This document shows, piece after piece, positions 43,365 to 55,059 of a stretch of 64,000 bases of DNA (position 1 is its first letter; each line of letters begins with the position of its first letter). This DNA comes from Ceratotherium simum simum (Eukaryota > Chordata > Mammalia > Perissodactyla > Rhinocerotidae). Made by a program: the position numbers and the translations under genes. The stretch spans positions 9,815,733 to 9,879,732 of the forward strand of contig NW_004454229.1 of the NCBI RefSeq assembly GCF_000283155.1, given 5' to 3'. The notes beneath the pieces were generated by a model that saw only the letters and a list, made by a program, of their open reading frames with translations, did no database searches and had not been told where the DNA came from.

Positions 43365-43600
43365 TGGACAGATTGTGGCTGTGGCACCAGAAGAAGAATT
43401 TGAGCGTCAACTCAGCTGCTTCTAGCTGACTGACCTGGGCAGAACTTATCATGTCTTCAGGCCTCAGTTTCGTGATCTGTAAAATGGGAGTAGTGCTGAT
43501 ACTACTTCACAATGCTGCAGAGGAGTTAAAATTAGGCTGTGAAGTGAACGCATGTTATAAATAAATAAGGAAGTATGGTGTTTGTATTAGTTACACTAAT
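43365..43600 (+). mobile_element. MIR SINE
   Basis: 'caggcctcagtttcgtgatc' and 'gatctgtaaaatgggagtag' are the core. Confidence 0.8.
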
Positions 43601-43859
43601 GAAAAGCCCTGCGTGAATCTCTCCCTACTCTAAGGGTTACTACACCACGGCTGGATTAAACATCTTAAAACATACACGTCAGATTCTCAGATTCATGACT
43701 AAGAATCTCCACGGTCTCTTTGTCTGTAGAATAAAGATCTTTCATTAAAAATCCAGGAACCTTAACGTTAACAGTCACAAGAGCTTTGGCAACACTTTAG
43801 TGGGTACCATTTTGTGTTAAGCATTTGCTAGATATTTGCCACATGAACAGAATGAAAGA

Positions 43860-44070
43860 ATTAGACAGGCTTAGGGTCAAGTCCCAGATTTGCAAATGAA
43901 TATTTATGTGATCTTGAGAAAATTGCTTCACTTTTTGAATCTTAGTTTCCCTGTCTATAAGTCAGCTGTGATGGCGCCTACTATAAGGATTGTTGTGAAA
44001 ATTAAAATGTGACAACCCACATAAAGCATGCAGACACGACACCTGACACAGCAGGCTCGCAACAAAAATT
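43860..44070 (+). mobile_element. MIR SINE
   Basis: 'ggcttagggtcaagtcccag' (head) and a TGTGATCTTGAGAAAATTGC core in order. Confidence 0.7.
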
Positions 44071-44879
44071 AGTCCCTTTCTCCTACTTTCCCTTCCCTTT
44101 GAGCACTGAGATTCTAGAATTCCATAACATCAAACATGCATACAGATAGAAGGATGGTAGATGATGGGTGGCCTCCAGGGGAGTGATGTCAGAGAAAGAT
44201 TTTACCAGAATTGCCATTCCAACATCACAATCGGGCCCCGGTATGAGCCTTTCGCCCACTGTGCTCATCAACACAATATTTTACAGTGAGCATTTATTTT
44301 TTTTACAAAAAGAAAGATTATTCTCAATGATGCATGTGATAAATATTCTGACTTTAAACCTTTTAGAAATAGTAAAGGTTTTACAGCTCAATGTTTGACA
44401 GACTTGATTAATCTCTTCCACACAGAAATATTCAGGAGGGTAGCTACAGTTGGCTGTTAAAGCTCCAAGAGTGTTCTTTGACAAAGGTACAGAAAAGGTA
44501 AAGAGCTTTTAAAAAGAGAGAGATTCTTGTGCCACACAGAACAGAGAAAGAATGCAAAGGTGCAGAAGGCTGCACAGTATGGAGGAGAGTTGGAAGCTGG
44601 GGTGGGGTGAGGCAGAGGCAACTGTGCTTTAAAATCTCTCTCCTTTGGGGGAGTTTTCAAATGAAAGGCACACATCCAGCATGACCACAGGACATTAGTC
44701 TAAGAATTTTCTTCTCTGCTGGGGTCCAAAATGGATGATGTGGGGGTGGGGGATGGCTGTAGGGCAGATCAATGGCATAGAAACCAGAGAGGAATGAAAT
44801 GGAATGTACCATTGCCCCTGCTCGTGCTCCTGGCCTATTCACCAGCCTCCTGCCTACTCTTTCAGTCACCAGGCCTATT
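44071..44879. other. Unassigned non-coding stretch
   Basis: 44240-44420 is AT-rich and repeat-free. No exon evidence on either strand. Confidence 0.4.
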
Positions 44880-45025
44880 TTCTTTCCTATTTCCAGTTCT
44901 CTCCAATCCCTAAAGGGGGTTTCATCTCCTCTAAAGAACAGGAAATATGTCTTGGCTATTTTTTTTCCCTCAGCTCCTACCCTAGATTTGTATATAATAA
45001 TTGCTGAATAAACATTTGTTAAGTG
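44880..45025 (+). mobile_element. L2 3' end
   Basis: 'ctaaagaacaggaaatatgt' and a final 'gctgaataaacatttgttaa' match the L2 end. Confidence 0.55.
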
Positions 45026-45026
45026 G

Positions 45027-45064
45027 ATAGAGTTGGTGTTTAATAATAGAGTTGGTGTTTAATA
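45027..45064 (+). repeat. Exact tandem duplication, 2 x 19 bp
   Basis: ATAGAGTTGGTGTTTAATA is present at 45027-45045 and again at 45046-45064 without a mismatch. Confidence 0.95.
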
Positions 45065-45219
45065 AATCCTTGATGAAATGGCATAATGACGTTAAGTGGG
45101 TCATAAACTCTACTTAAGAATGATGCTTTAAAAATTACTAACAGATTCCACTTCCTTTCAATTCCCACTCTACAAAAGAAAATAGAGTTTAGAAACTAAA
45201 CCACTGAGACTTCCAAGTA

Positions 45220-45465
45220 AATCCTCATCCAACAAACACTTATTGAGCACTTCTGCCATCCTAGATGAGCTGGACATGGTTCCTGGCTCAGCCACATTGC
45301 CTGGTGAAGGAGACTTGTCACCATCGTGAGAGGTGCTATGAGTGAAGTCTCTACGGGAAAACAGGCCGGGAGGTACCCCAAACCCAGCGTTTTTGTTTAT
45401 GGGGGATGTTACAATGAAAAGGTTTTGAGAATGAGTGGCAGGCACTTAAGTTGAACACTGAGGGA
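45220..45465 (-). mobile_element. L2 fragment
   Basis: 'ccaacaaacacttattgagc' is the reversed tail; downstream 'aggtgctatgagtgaagtct' fits L2. Confidence 0.5.
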
Positions 45466-45719
45466 CAATGCAAAGGGAAGCTATGGAAGGATGCATACTC
45501 CCCCACATCGTGTATGCAGTTTTGATCTGTGAATTTCCATTTAAACTCCAAATGGAACACTTGCTCTGCTAATCAACCTCCGACACAAAATCTTGAAGTG
45601 TCAGCCCACTCTGCTCTGAGGTTTTCTTTGACACCCAGGTCAATCTCCAACCTCAACCCCTATTCTATTTTTATGGAAGCATTTTCCCAACACGGAACAC
45701 CAACACATTTGCCACAAGA
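45466..45719. other. Unassigned non-coding stretch
   Basis: No repeat recognised. Confidence 0.4.
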
Positions 45720-46150
45720 TATTACGGGGGCAAAGGTGTAATTCAATTATGTGACTTAATCTATTCAAATGGCTAATGTACAAGGATCTCAGGATGCTAT
45801 CCAGCTTTCAACTGAGGGAGAATAATTGTTCCATAATTTCTTAATTCTCCCACAAGACAGTTTAAATTAAAGGATGTCAATTTGCAAAGCCAGACTGCAT
45901 TGTATTCTTAAATTGGGCCTGAAATAGCCACAAGATGAAGGGTAATAAGGCAGAGAGCAGACCCCAGAGTGCCTGGTGCTGTGCAAAATTGTTTAATATG
46001 GTCCGACCCTTTAATCTTCATATCTATTGATGCAGAAAGCAGCATATTTCTGTCACTTATGATAAGAAACATTACTTTTTAAATTCCTTGGTGAGGCCTG
46101 CAGATCTTAGGCAGCCAAGATAGCAGGAATCTCTATTTCTGTGTCTGTGA
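45720..46150. promoter_or_regulatory. Repeat-poor AT-rich island, candidate conserved non-coding element
   Basis: 'taattcaattatgtgactta', 'gaataattgttccataattt' and similar AT-rich blocks without a recognisable transposon. Proposed on texture only. Confidence 0.2.
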
Positions 46151-46839
46151 ACATTTCTTTTTTCCCTTAAATTGGTTTTATTCTAATCCATTTAGTCTCC
46201 AATCTAAGTCAGAGACAAGTAACCCTGACTGGAACCACATAGGAGGAGAACAAAGGCTGTGCCTTTCAGTTCTCTGATTCTACTGGCTACCCCCTCCTTG
46301 AAGAAGTCAGTGATTAAACAAATAATGAACCCGAGAGAATTAACTATAGGCCAGGCAGTTAGTTCCAGAAAGGAGGAGAATTGGAACAGATTTGAGAGAA
46401 ATAAAATCATGCTCAGAAGAGAAGGGTGCAGTGGGGGAAGGGGATGATTCAAAGTATTTCCATAAAAGAGTCAAGCATTTTACTCACGCGTGTCCTAGAA
46501 AATGGTTTGGTCAATGTGTCCAGGCTGAGAGGGGGTGACGCTGGGGAAAGAGGGGTCCCCAGGGTCTAGATCGAAGAAATTGGATGATGTTTTCCCAAGA
46601 TTGCCAGGTCCACGAGTCAGGAATCGTCATCGAGAGAGACCAAGGACATAACTGCAATGAAAAAAGTATATGTGAATTTTGAAAGGAAAACAATGAAGAA
46701 GAAAGGAGGATAGAGGACAAAGTTGTTGTCACAGTGGAGTTTGGAGTAAGTGGCTCAGGATGAAGCATCATTCTAAGGTGTTTATGGTGCATGTAGGCGG
46801 GCCTGGGGCACAGAGCCCCTTAGGAATTGTGCCAGCCTA
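46151..46839. other. Unassigned non-coding stretch
   Basis: No confident repeat; frames of 60-93 codons on both strands (46204-46792) have no domain evidence. Confidence 0.35.
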
Positions 46840-46935
46840 ACACAACGGAGTTTGTCAGTGTCTCCGTGCCCCGCACTGTGCTAGACTACATGGAGGGTAC
46901 AAACAAAGCATAAAACACTCATGAATCTTTATTTT
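46840..46935 (-). mobile_element. L2 3' fragment
   Basis: 'ccgcactgtgctagactaca' then 'gagggtacaaacaaagcata' fit the reversed L2 end. Confidence 0.5.
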
Positions 46936-46939
46936 AAAA

Positions 46940-47205
46940 ATTTGGACTAGGTTATACATACACAGGCTAAAATTCAAAAGGTACAAATTAGACATTTTTT
47001 ACTTGTGTGAATCCATCTGTAGGATAAATACCTAGAAGTGGAATTATTAGGTAAAGAAAACATATCTTTTCAATTTTGATATATCATCATATTACCGTTC
47101 ACAAAGGCTGTACGGTTTTACACTCTCTTCAGCAATGTATGAAAAGACAATTTTCCCACGCCCTCACCAACAGAGGCAATCACAGTTCTTTATTTGGAGA
47201 GACAT
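46940..47205 (-). mobile_element. L1 (old L1M/HAL1-like) relic, antisense
   Basis: 'aaatacctagaagtggaatt' and 'acgccctcaccaacagaggc' are antisense landmarks of the old L1 3' region. Confidence 0.7.
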
Positions 47206-47224
47206 GAGATATAAGGCACAATAA

Positions 47225-47490
47225 TGACAATCATAGTGCTAATATTTAAGGAATGATCATAGCATTTTAAGCACAGTTTTTAGTCTTTATATGTATTAAT
47301 CCATTTATTCCTAATGGTAACCCACTGATGTATGTACTACTATTCTCGTAATTAAACAGGTAAGGAAACAGAAACAGAGAACTAAAGAATCCTGTTCATG
47401 CCCACAGCTGTGAAGGGCAGAGCTGGGATTCTAGCCCTGGCACCAGGCAGCTCTTCAAAGCCAAACTCTTAACCATCAGCTCTTATTCCT
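47225..47490 (-). mobile_element. MIR SINE
   Basis: 'ggtaaggaaacagaaacaga' and 'gggcagagctgggattctag' mark the reversed core and head. Confidence 0.75.
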
Positions 47491-47774
47491 GGTGGTGGGA
47501 TGTTATCTGTGGTATGTGCTGTAACAGGTACACATAAATAGGCAACATGAGGGGGTGTGTGTGTATAGGAAATCAAAGAGAGAGACCAGTTCTTTCCATC
47601 TTAATGAAAGTAGACACAGGCTATTAACTGGGAAAATGTTGGGCTATAGTGATTGATAAGCAGAATTCTAAGAACACATTGATACATTTTTCTTACTTTT
47701 TTTCCCTACTTCTTTCATTAGAAAAAATATTCTATAAATAGTCACGATGTGTTAGAAAGGATAAAAATGGAAGT

Positions 47775-48010
47775 GTGGTGTGGTCAAGCAAGCACGACAC
47801 CATAGAGAACACAGACCTGGGTTCAAGTCCGAGTTCTACCACTCTTCAGCTGGATGACCTCACGCAAGTTACGTAACTTCTCTGCACCTCATTTCCTTCA
47901 TATGGAAAAAATGAGCCTATAACCCCAGGAAAATTTTTATGATGGCTAAATAATACAAAATATAGACAATGCCAATCATTCACAAAACATCATTAGTTGT
48001 AAACAATTTC
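47775..48010 (+). mobile_element. MIR SINE
   Basis: 'gacctgggttcaagtccgag', 'tctaccactcttcagctgga' and a 'caagttacgtaacttctctg' core. Confidence 0.85.
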
Positions 48011-48324
48011 TACCCACTGATTTGATCTTACTGTCCCAGCTTCTCTTTACAGACCCTTTGCTTTCTTCAAATTAGTCTATTTACTTTTCTTAAACATGAT
48101 GGAATGTTCTGGTCTGCTTGCATTTCTGCATTCCATTCTCCGTTGCTGAAATAATCCCCTGGTCTCTAAGTCCTGTCTATAGGAATTCTGCCATTAAGCC
48201 ACCACCTCCACAAAGTGTACCTTGACCAACGCCCTCACGGGCAACTACCCCTAAGTGGTTTGAATTCCTAAGCATTATTAAATTCCTAAGCACTACTGGG
48301 CTCTACTACTTTTAAGACATTAAT
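48011..48324. other. Possible L2 scraps, otherwise unassigned
   Basis: 'ctaagtcctgtctataggaa' and 'aaagtgtaccttgaccaacg' suggest L2 on the plus strand, weakly. Confidence 0.35.
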
Positions 48325-48470
48325 CTTCATAATACCAGCAGTTAACAAGTATTTTACTATGTACCAGGCACTGTTCTAAGCACTTTATATCTCATTTAAT
48401 CCTCTCCACATGTGATAGGGACTGTTCTTATCCCCACTTAGACATAGTCATGAATATCAGCCACTATTTG
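48325..48470 (-). mobile_element. MIR SINE, 3' half
   Basis: 'tgtaccaggcactgttctaa' then 'tttatatctcatttaatcct'. It faces the next MIR, which is in the opposite orientation. Confidence 0.75.
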
Positions 48471-48504
48471 CACGTTCTATCTGTAGATCTGAACTAAAGG
48501 ATCT

Positions 48505-48785
48505 AGAAGGCAAAGGGGCCAGGAGCATAATATTTAAACTTGTAGGCTCTAGAGTCAGAGAACCCGGGTTCCAGCCTCAGTCCTGATCCTACTCTCTGTG
48601 AGGTATTTGGCAAGTTATTGAATCTCTCCAGGCATTGATTTTAATTTGTAAAAGGGGATGCTGATACTGCCTACTTCAAAGAGTGGTTATAAGGCTTAAG
48701 TGAGTTTGCAAATGTAAGAATTTGAAACAGTGTGTGGCAAATGGTGAGCACTTGAATGTTAGCTTATATTATGATTATTTAAACA
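48505..48785 (+). mobile_element. MIR SINE, full length
   Basis: 'taggctctagagtcagagaa', 'atttggcaagttattgaatc' and 'tggttataaggcttaagtga' in order. Confidence 0.8.
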
Positions 48786-48799
48786 GCATATAGTAGGTT

Positions 48800-49180
48800 T
48801 CCAACGAAAGGCTTGTTTCACAACTTTGCATTCACTATTCCCTCTGCCTGAACTGCCTTTTCCCACTGCCATCTATCGTTTCACTGCCAACTTGAAGAAC
48901 TCAAGGCGTAGGTCTCCAGGATCTAGCTGTAGCACCTCCTGCTCCACAAAGCCTTCCTTGAAGGCCCCCTCTCCAGGGAGAGCTCCCTCCATCTCCCCTC
49001 GTTGTTACCTCGTGCCCAGTTCACTTGTACCCCTCATCTCACTGGGATGCAATTCTGGCTCAGAACTATGAGCTCCCTGAAGACGGGGACTACGTCTTAA
49101 TTATTTTTAACCCCTAATACTTAGCACACTACTGGCATAAGCTGGATGTTCACTAAGTGTCTATTAAAGGAATAAATAGA
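48800..49180 (+). mobile_element. L2 LINE 3' region
   Basis: 'ttccctctgcctgaactgcc', 'ccacaaagccttccttgaag', 'atgagctccctgaagacggg' and an 'aataaatagatgaaataaaa' end are in L2 order over about 380 bp, ending the ORF and running into the UTR. Confidence 0.85.
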
Positions 49181-49299
49181 TGAAATAAAAATAAATAGCC
49201 AATGATAAGAGAGGAAAGTTACCAATTCTTAACTCACTGCTATATAATTCACTGAAAAGTCATTCAATCTCCCAATCAAAGCATAGAAAAGAAACTCTA

Positions 49300-50260
49300 T
49301 TAAAACTAAATGTTTCATAAAAATAGATGAGAGGGTTCTGTAAGGGACCCACGGCATGCCTATCAGCTGCATATTCACTGGCCACGCTGTCAAGCTATTG
49401 ATGCTTTACTGATAGACATTGCAAAATGATAGATTCACCAGCAATTCGTAAATGCAAGACATTAATAGACACATTGGCTGCTCAGATATAAGCAGAGCAT
49501 TATGGAAGGAAAATAATAATTATCTCATAAGCAGAGGGGCAGTAAACATTCTATTAAAAGGGGAAAAAAAATCCCAAATGAATATAATCTCCTTCCATTA
49601 CATTATGAGTATTAAAATTAATGGTGTTGGTTTTTCTGTGGTTTGGATAGTCATTGTATTTAACAAGCCGAAGTTAACTTCACAAGGAAAAAGAAATAAA
49701 TTAAATGTGCCAGTGTCTCAGAAAACTTCATTTTCTGAGTGAATAGCCAAGTTGATGCACATCACCAGAATGTCTGACAATCAGTTTTCCATACTGGTGT
49801 GCTCTAAATGGGAAAGGAAACCAACTCTTCATTTAAATTATATTGCAAATCACTTCTTGCCTGCTGAATGGCATTCCGCTGCAGTAGGTGGCTTTCACCG
49901 TAAGGCCCAAAATACGACATTGGCTGATTAATGTTAATTGGAAATGTTTTCTTTGGGGGGGATGCACGCACTCTCTTGGTGCATATGAGGCTGAGGAAAT
50001 TTTACGGTGGGTGGCTGACTCAAAGGCCAACAGCATATTTGCCATCAGATAGAAATGCACATTCACAGACATATCAGGGCAAGTCAATTATTCCCTGATT
50101 CACTATTCCTTGGGTCCCTTTGTGTAAAGAAAACTATTTATACTCCCCATCAGATGGATACCCGGAATCATAATAAACAAGCCCCTGATTCCACTATTCT
50201 ACATTGTATTTCCCAGGACACCTTCCATTCCGGAAGTCATTAGTTTTGGTCTTCTTGTTC
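49300..50260. promoter_or_regulatory. Largest repeat-free AT-rich island, candidate conserved non-coding element
   Basis: Nearly 1 kb with no recognisable transposon in a window otherwise packed with them. It contains many ATTA/TAAT cores, for example 'gctgattaatgttaattgga' near 49923, and no credible coding frame. This is the strongest candidate here for a developmental enhancer-type element, but conservation is not shown by the sequence alone. Confidence 0.3.
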
Positions 50261-50784
50261 TCAATTTATCAAAACAGACATTTTGCTAGTGAGCTCAGTT
50301 TTACTCCCAGATGCAAAACAGAAGACACAATTTTTGACCAATTGAAAGAAGGAAAGAAAACATGCTCTATAATCTTTTGGTGAGGGTGAGGGGGAATTTG
50401 TACTTCTCTACCTTGATGACTCTTATATAGATCAACACTAAAGTCAGTGCTCAAAAGCTTACGATTCTTTTTCCCTTCTCTAGCTTAATAGTTCAAAGAA
50501 ACAAACCAACCCATCCCTGTCTTTTGAATCACTCCCAGTGCAATGCACTGAAGTCAAATCATTCAAAAATAAGGAAATTGATCAGAACCAACATCTGAAA
50601 AAAAATACAAATTAACATGAGCCATCATATTTCACTTGTCAAATCAGCAATACTTTTTAAAAAGAAAATAATACTCAGTGTGGGCAAGGGTTCTAGGGAA
50701 AGATGCTCCTACACCAGGTAGCCCTGCTCCTGGGTGCCCGTTCACACGCAGCATGCTCCCTGCACAGCGTTGTCATGGATGATT
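50261..50784. other. Unassigned non-coding stretch
   Basis: 50600-50700 resembles A-rich L1-derived text ('actttttaaaaagaaaataa') but too weakly to call. Confidence 0.35.
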
Positions 50785-50990
50785 AGGAGAGTGTGGTGCA
50801 GAGGTGGGAGTTTTCTTGCACAGACGGTCTGATATGGACTCCTAGCTCCAACACTTGTAACTGTTCCCTTTCTTCTACGACACCTACTCGCAGGGTTGTT
50901 TCGAGGATTTGAGATAAACTAAATAACTCGCAGTGTAGTGCCTGTCATAAAGCAGACACTCCATAAATGAGAGCTATTATTACAAGGTCC
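50785..50990 (+). mobile_element. MIR SINE
   Basis: 'gggttgtttcgaggatttga' and a 'cataaagcagacactccata' tail; the head is diverged and the core partly deleted. Confidence 0.7.
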
Positions 50991-51499
50991 TTAAAACAGA
51001 ACTATTTCTGCATTTAGCAGTGTTTTCCTACCATACTAGGGTGATAATCAGCGAGTACTCGAGATACCCGTTATCAGCGCATCTAATGGACTAATGTACA
51101 TATGTGTAAATAGCCAGGATGCTGTAGGGCCACGTTTTCTGTTGTGTGTGTTTAAGTCAATGTATTTAAATAGTTAAGAGCTAATTTCCACGTGAGTCTT
51201 TGACCTTTAAAATTACTGAATGTGCTGCTCTTAAGTGATAGGATCTGTTCTGTACCTGACGCTGACTTGCAAAATTAGATGTCCTGAAGGAGAAAACATA
51301 ATTTTTATGAACAAGACAACAGTGTAACAAGCCTGGGAATAGCTCATTAAACCTGACTACAGCAAAGTCTTGGTGGCCATCAAGGGACCAGCCTTCTGCC
51401 ATTGCAGGACCGTTAGGCAGGGGAGCCATGACCAGGCCTCCGTGAGGAGGTTCCAGAGTCGCAGTGAGGACACGAGGCACAGTGCACACAGAGTGAACC
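50991..51499. other. Unassigned non-coding stretch
   Basis: No repeat recognised; the minus-strand 102-codon frame (51181-51489) has no domain evidence. Confidence 0.35.
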
Positions 51500-51645
51500 A
51501 GACAGCACGTTAGTCACTGAAGTGCAGGCTCCAGCAGACCTAGTGAATTGCAGTCTCTGGGGGTGGAGCCTGTACACTTTTCACAAGCTTCCCAGGTTAT
51601 CATAATGCAGAGCCCGGGGTTGAAAATCACTAGAGTAAGAAAATG
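51500..51645 (+). mobile_element. MER20-like hAT-Charlie DNA transposon remnant
   Basis: 'cagtctctgggggtggagcc', 'tcacaagcttcccaggttat' and the terminal 'ttgaaaatcactaga' follow the MER20-type order. Confidence 0.65.
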
Positions 51646-52049
51646 TTCTGATTGGCTGATGGTCTTTAAAAGTGGGGGTCTTTCATTTCATAAGAAGGCT
51701 GAAAAGAGTGGAAGCAACAACAGGAAAAACAGAGCACAAGAAAGAAGAAGGGATGGGGAGCAGAAAGAATGGGATGGCTCTCATGGTGGGGGGAGAGGGT
51801 AAGTGGTAATTAAAGCAGGCAGTGGCGCTGCCCTGCAGATCGTGGACAGGAGAGCCAGAGCAGGTCTGCAGTGTTGGGGAGGACAGGCTGGGCAGCAGCC
51901 ACGGACATACATATCATCTCTCCAGCCTCTGAGGGGGTAATACCACTCTTGGGGGCGGGGGAAGCATGAAGTGGGGGTAAAAGGAGGGGGTAAGGGTAAA
52001 CTGAGGAAAGAGAGTCACTTCTGCTGCCAGGTCTATGGCCCCAGCTCTT
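51646..52049. other. Unassigned, purine-rich stretch
   Basis: GA/GG-rich from 51690 to 51810 and again near 51940-52005. No repeat family or gene. Confidence 0.4.
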
Positions 52050-52395
52050 CACCTAAGACCACTCCATTCTCTTTCATATTTCCATACCTTTCCATGTTTT
52101 GTTCCTTCCACCTAAAATGCTCTTTTCTCCTTCTCCACCATGCAAATGCCATCAAATATCACCTCCTCTGTGAAGTCTTTCCTGATTTCCTCTGGCACAA
52201 TTAACTCCTCTTCTATTCTGAGAGCATCTCTCTCAGAACATATGGTGTGTTGGTCACAGCTGATTACATTCTATTAGTGTCTGGTTTATGCATATGCCCT
52301 TGCACCCACATGCTCAGTTCTGGGTGGTTTTTATGTTTTCACCTTTGGTTTCTCTGCCCCAGTGCCCAGCACACAGTGTGGATTCCGTATTTTTT
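52050..52395 (+). mobile_element. L2 LINE 3' region
   Basis: 'tccttccacctaaaatgctc', 'cacctcctctgtgaagtctt' and 'gccccagtgcccagcacaca' are L2 landmarks in order. Confidence 0.8.
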
Positions 52396-52399
52396 TTTA

Positions 52400-52920
52400 A
52401 AGGAGCCTACAGCCCTGTAGTAGACATCTATTGCTTTAGTCTGCAGAGCATCCTTTTTATAGCTAATCCATCCTATGGGATTCTGGAGGAACTGCCAATC
52501 ACAATCACTTATCTGCTCACTGGCCTTAGGGCTTGGCATGTGACTCAAGCAGGGTAATTAAGAGTCCTGCAGGAACTGATATATGGATACTGAGGAAGAG
52601 GGCTTCTGTTGTAAGACCTGTAAGGATTTTACCTGAGACTGCCCAAATTATCGTTTGCCACAAATGTAGAGCTTCCTTTGGAAGGAGTGAATATGGCTAA
52701 ATGTTGACACATTTAGAAACAAAGAGAGGTAGAATCCATAGATGGAGAGAGAAAATGAACCCTGATGAAGTCATTTTAGCACCTGGATACAACCATGCCT
52801 GATATACAACCATCACTCCTAGAGTTCTCAGTTACGTGTGCCAATAAATTCAATTTTGCTTGTGTTAGAGTTGGATTTCTGTCACTTGTAATGGAAGTTA
52901 TTTGCACTGACTCAATCATG
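52400..52920 (+). mobile_element. MaLR-type LTR (MLT1-like)
   Basis: 'gcatgtgactcaagcagggt', 'agcacctggatacaaccatg', 'gtgccaataaattcaatttt' and 'gttggatttctgtcacttgt' follow the 3' half of this LTR group, including its AATAAA. Confidence 0.65.
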
Positions 52921-52999
52921 TCACAATAATGATACTAATGACAAGGTCCCCACTCATAAAAAATTACATTTGATTCTTCTCTTTAAGAAATCAGTAGAG

Positions 53000-53150
53000 A
53001 GTAAGTTCATTTTAAAACATTGCATTCTCAGGGCAATAGGAAGAAACTAGAAGGGTTTCAGCAGAAGAGTGTCTTATCTGATGTGCATTTGAAAAAGATC
53101 ACCTTGGCTGCTCTGTGGAGAAAGGTTTGTAAGTGGCAGCAGCAGAAGGG
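53000..53150 (-). mobile_element. L2 coding-region fragment
   Basis: 'agaagggtttcagcagaaga' and 'gatcaccttggctgctctgt' are the reversed L2 ORF2 segment also present at 62200-62270. Confidence 0.65.
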
Positions 53151-53534
53151 AAGGACTTAGTCAGGAGTTAATTTTACTATGCAATGTGCATCATGAAACA
53201 CCTAATGCTCGTGGGGGGTGAGAGCGAGTGGGGAGAGATTTATCACCTGCACCAATTAAAACTTTACAGCCTGTTCAAATAATCCACTTGCATCACACTG
53301 TTTAAAGATGACATATGTAAACCGGTCTGGGCTAACTGTAGCAAGTTGCTGCAGTGCAGACCCCCAGTGCACTGGAAAGGTCCCTGGAAGACTTGCATTG
53401 AGAGCATCCTTACCAGAATGGCTGTGTATTAACTCCAGTAGGGAAATTGAAAGAACACAGTGGCCCTTTGAGAGCTAAAAATGTAGAGAGTGAAGTACTA
53501 TTTTTCTTTCTTAAAAAATAAGTCCTTTGCAAAT
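53151..53534. other. Unassigned non-coding stretch
   Basis: No repeat or exon recognised. Confidence 0.4.
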
Positions 53535-53815
53535 TACAAATGCAATTCAAGTCTATGACAATGGGCAACACTTAGATGGTGCCCGTGAACCAAGCCCTGT
53601 TGTCCCAAGCAGTGATGTACATTTACTCATTCAATCAACTCATGAGGTAGGCACTATGAGTTTATCAACCTCATTTGACAGATGAGAAAGCTGAGGCACA
53701 GAAAGTGTAAGTGATTTGCCCAAGGTCACACAGCTGGTAAGTGTTGGAACTGAGGCTTGAAACCAGGCAGTCTGGCTCCGGAGTTGTGGCTTAACCATCA
53801 TACTAATGCTTCTAG
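53535..53815 (-). mobile_element. MIR SINE, well preserved
   Basis: 'gatttgcccaaggtcacaca' and 'gatgagaaagctgaggcaca' are nearly consensus, reversed. Confidence 0.85.
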
Positions 53816-54344
53816 AGAATCTGCAAAATAAGGAGAAGTAATTGTACTCATTGAGAGGGAGCCCCCATGTTTTAAATTCTGTTGTATTCCTAGCACAGTG
53901 CTGGGACAATTGCTGGGAAGGAGTAATCTAGCTCTGATGATGAGCTGATACTGAATACCGAGCTTCACTCCCCATGGTTAGGGAGTCAAGAGAAGAGACA
54001 CAAGCAGAGACAGGAACTGAGTTCTGAGATAATATCCGCATACCAATATATATGCAAACACAAAAATGCACAATGCTGTTTTTAAAGAGACTCTGCAGAA
54101 CCTCAAAATTTTATATAACTTTAGATCCTGTGGAAGAGTTACCAAAACTCAGTTTTCCTAAAATAAGTGAGAGAACATTTCAGAGGAAAGCATGAATGTA
54201 GCCACACCAACTACTGACCCCAAAACATGGTGGGTGTATGAGCCAACCAAGCCCCTGGCTGGCAGCAGGGATGATGCCTAATTTGCATTGGTATTGCCAG
54301 AGCCAAGGACAGTGCCTGGCGCACAATACATGGGATCAAACTGG
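53816..54344. other. Unassigned stretch, short L2/MIR-type end near 54300
   Basis: 'caaggacagtgcctggcgca' near 54305 is an L2/MIR-type 3' end. Otherwise no repeat or exon. Confidence 0.4.
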
Positions 54345-54600
54345 GTGAGTAGGATGGCCAAATGCCTTGAAGTCCCTGCCATACAGCTTACCAGCTGTGT
54401 GACCTTGGTCATGTCACTGAATCCTTCTGGGCCTCAGTTTATCCATGTGTAAACCAGGGATGGTATTGTCTACCCTGTATCATTGTTGTGCATATGGGGG
54501 AAGGAGCAGGAAGGAAGTGAAGGTCCGGGATCAGTACTTAGCCCAGGATATACACTCAGTGAGGAGTAACTACTCCTACTATTATCATTACATGCCTGTA
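54345..54600 (+). mobile_element. MIR SINE
   Basis: 'cagctgtgtgaccttggtca' and 'ctgggcctcagtttatccat' mark the core; the 3' part is interrupted near 54500. Confidence 0.8.
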
Positions 54601-54754
54601 GACTTGAAGGCCAAACAAGACAGAAAAAGAGGCTTCAACAGGAAAGCATGATTTTATTGCAGTCAGCTTTTTGAGAAATATTTTACAGGAAATATACTCT
54701 TTGCCAGTTAACAGAAAACAGTAGACCAAAATGACTTGATAGAGAAATTTGAGA

Positions 54755-55015
54755 GAGAGTTCGGTGTAGTGGTTAAAGGGATAGACTCTGGACCAAACCG
54801 CAGCTCCACCACTTATTAGCTGTGTGATCCTGGGCAAGTTACTTAATATCTCTGGGCCTCAATTCTCTCATCTGTAAGATGAGAGTGTTAACAGGAACCT
54901 GCCTTGTGGAACTGTTGTTGAGTATTAAATGAGATAGTATACATAAAGCATTTAGAAATGTCTAACAGAATGTGAGCATTGCATAAGTGTTAACTATTGT
55001 GATTATTATGCTGCT
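54755..55015 (+). mobile_element. MIR SINE, full length and well preserved
   Basis: 'ttcggtgtagtggttaaagg', 'gtgtgatcctgggcaagtta', 'ctcatctgtaagatgagagt' and an 'actattgtgattatt' end. Confidence 0.9.
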
Positions 55016-55059
55016 GTGTTCCCTGTGTATGTGTTTAAGGCGAAATCAGGAAATAAGTA

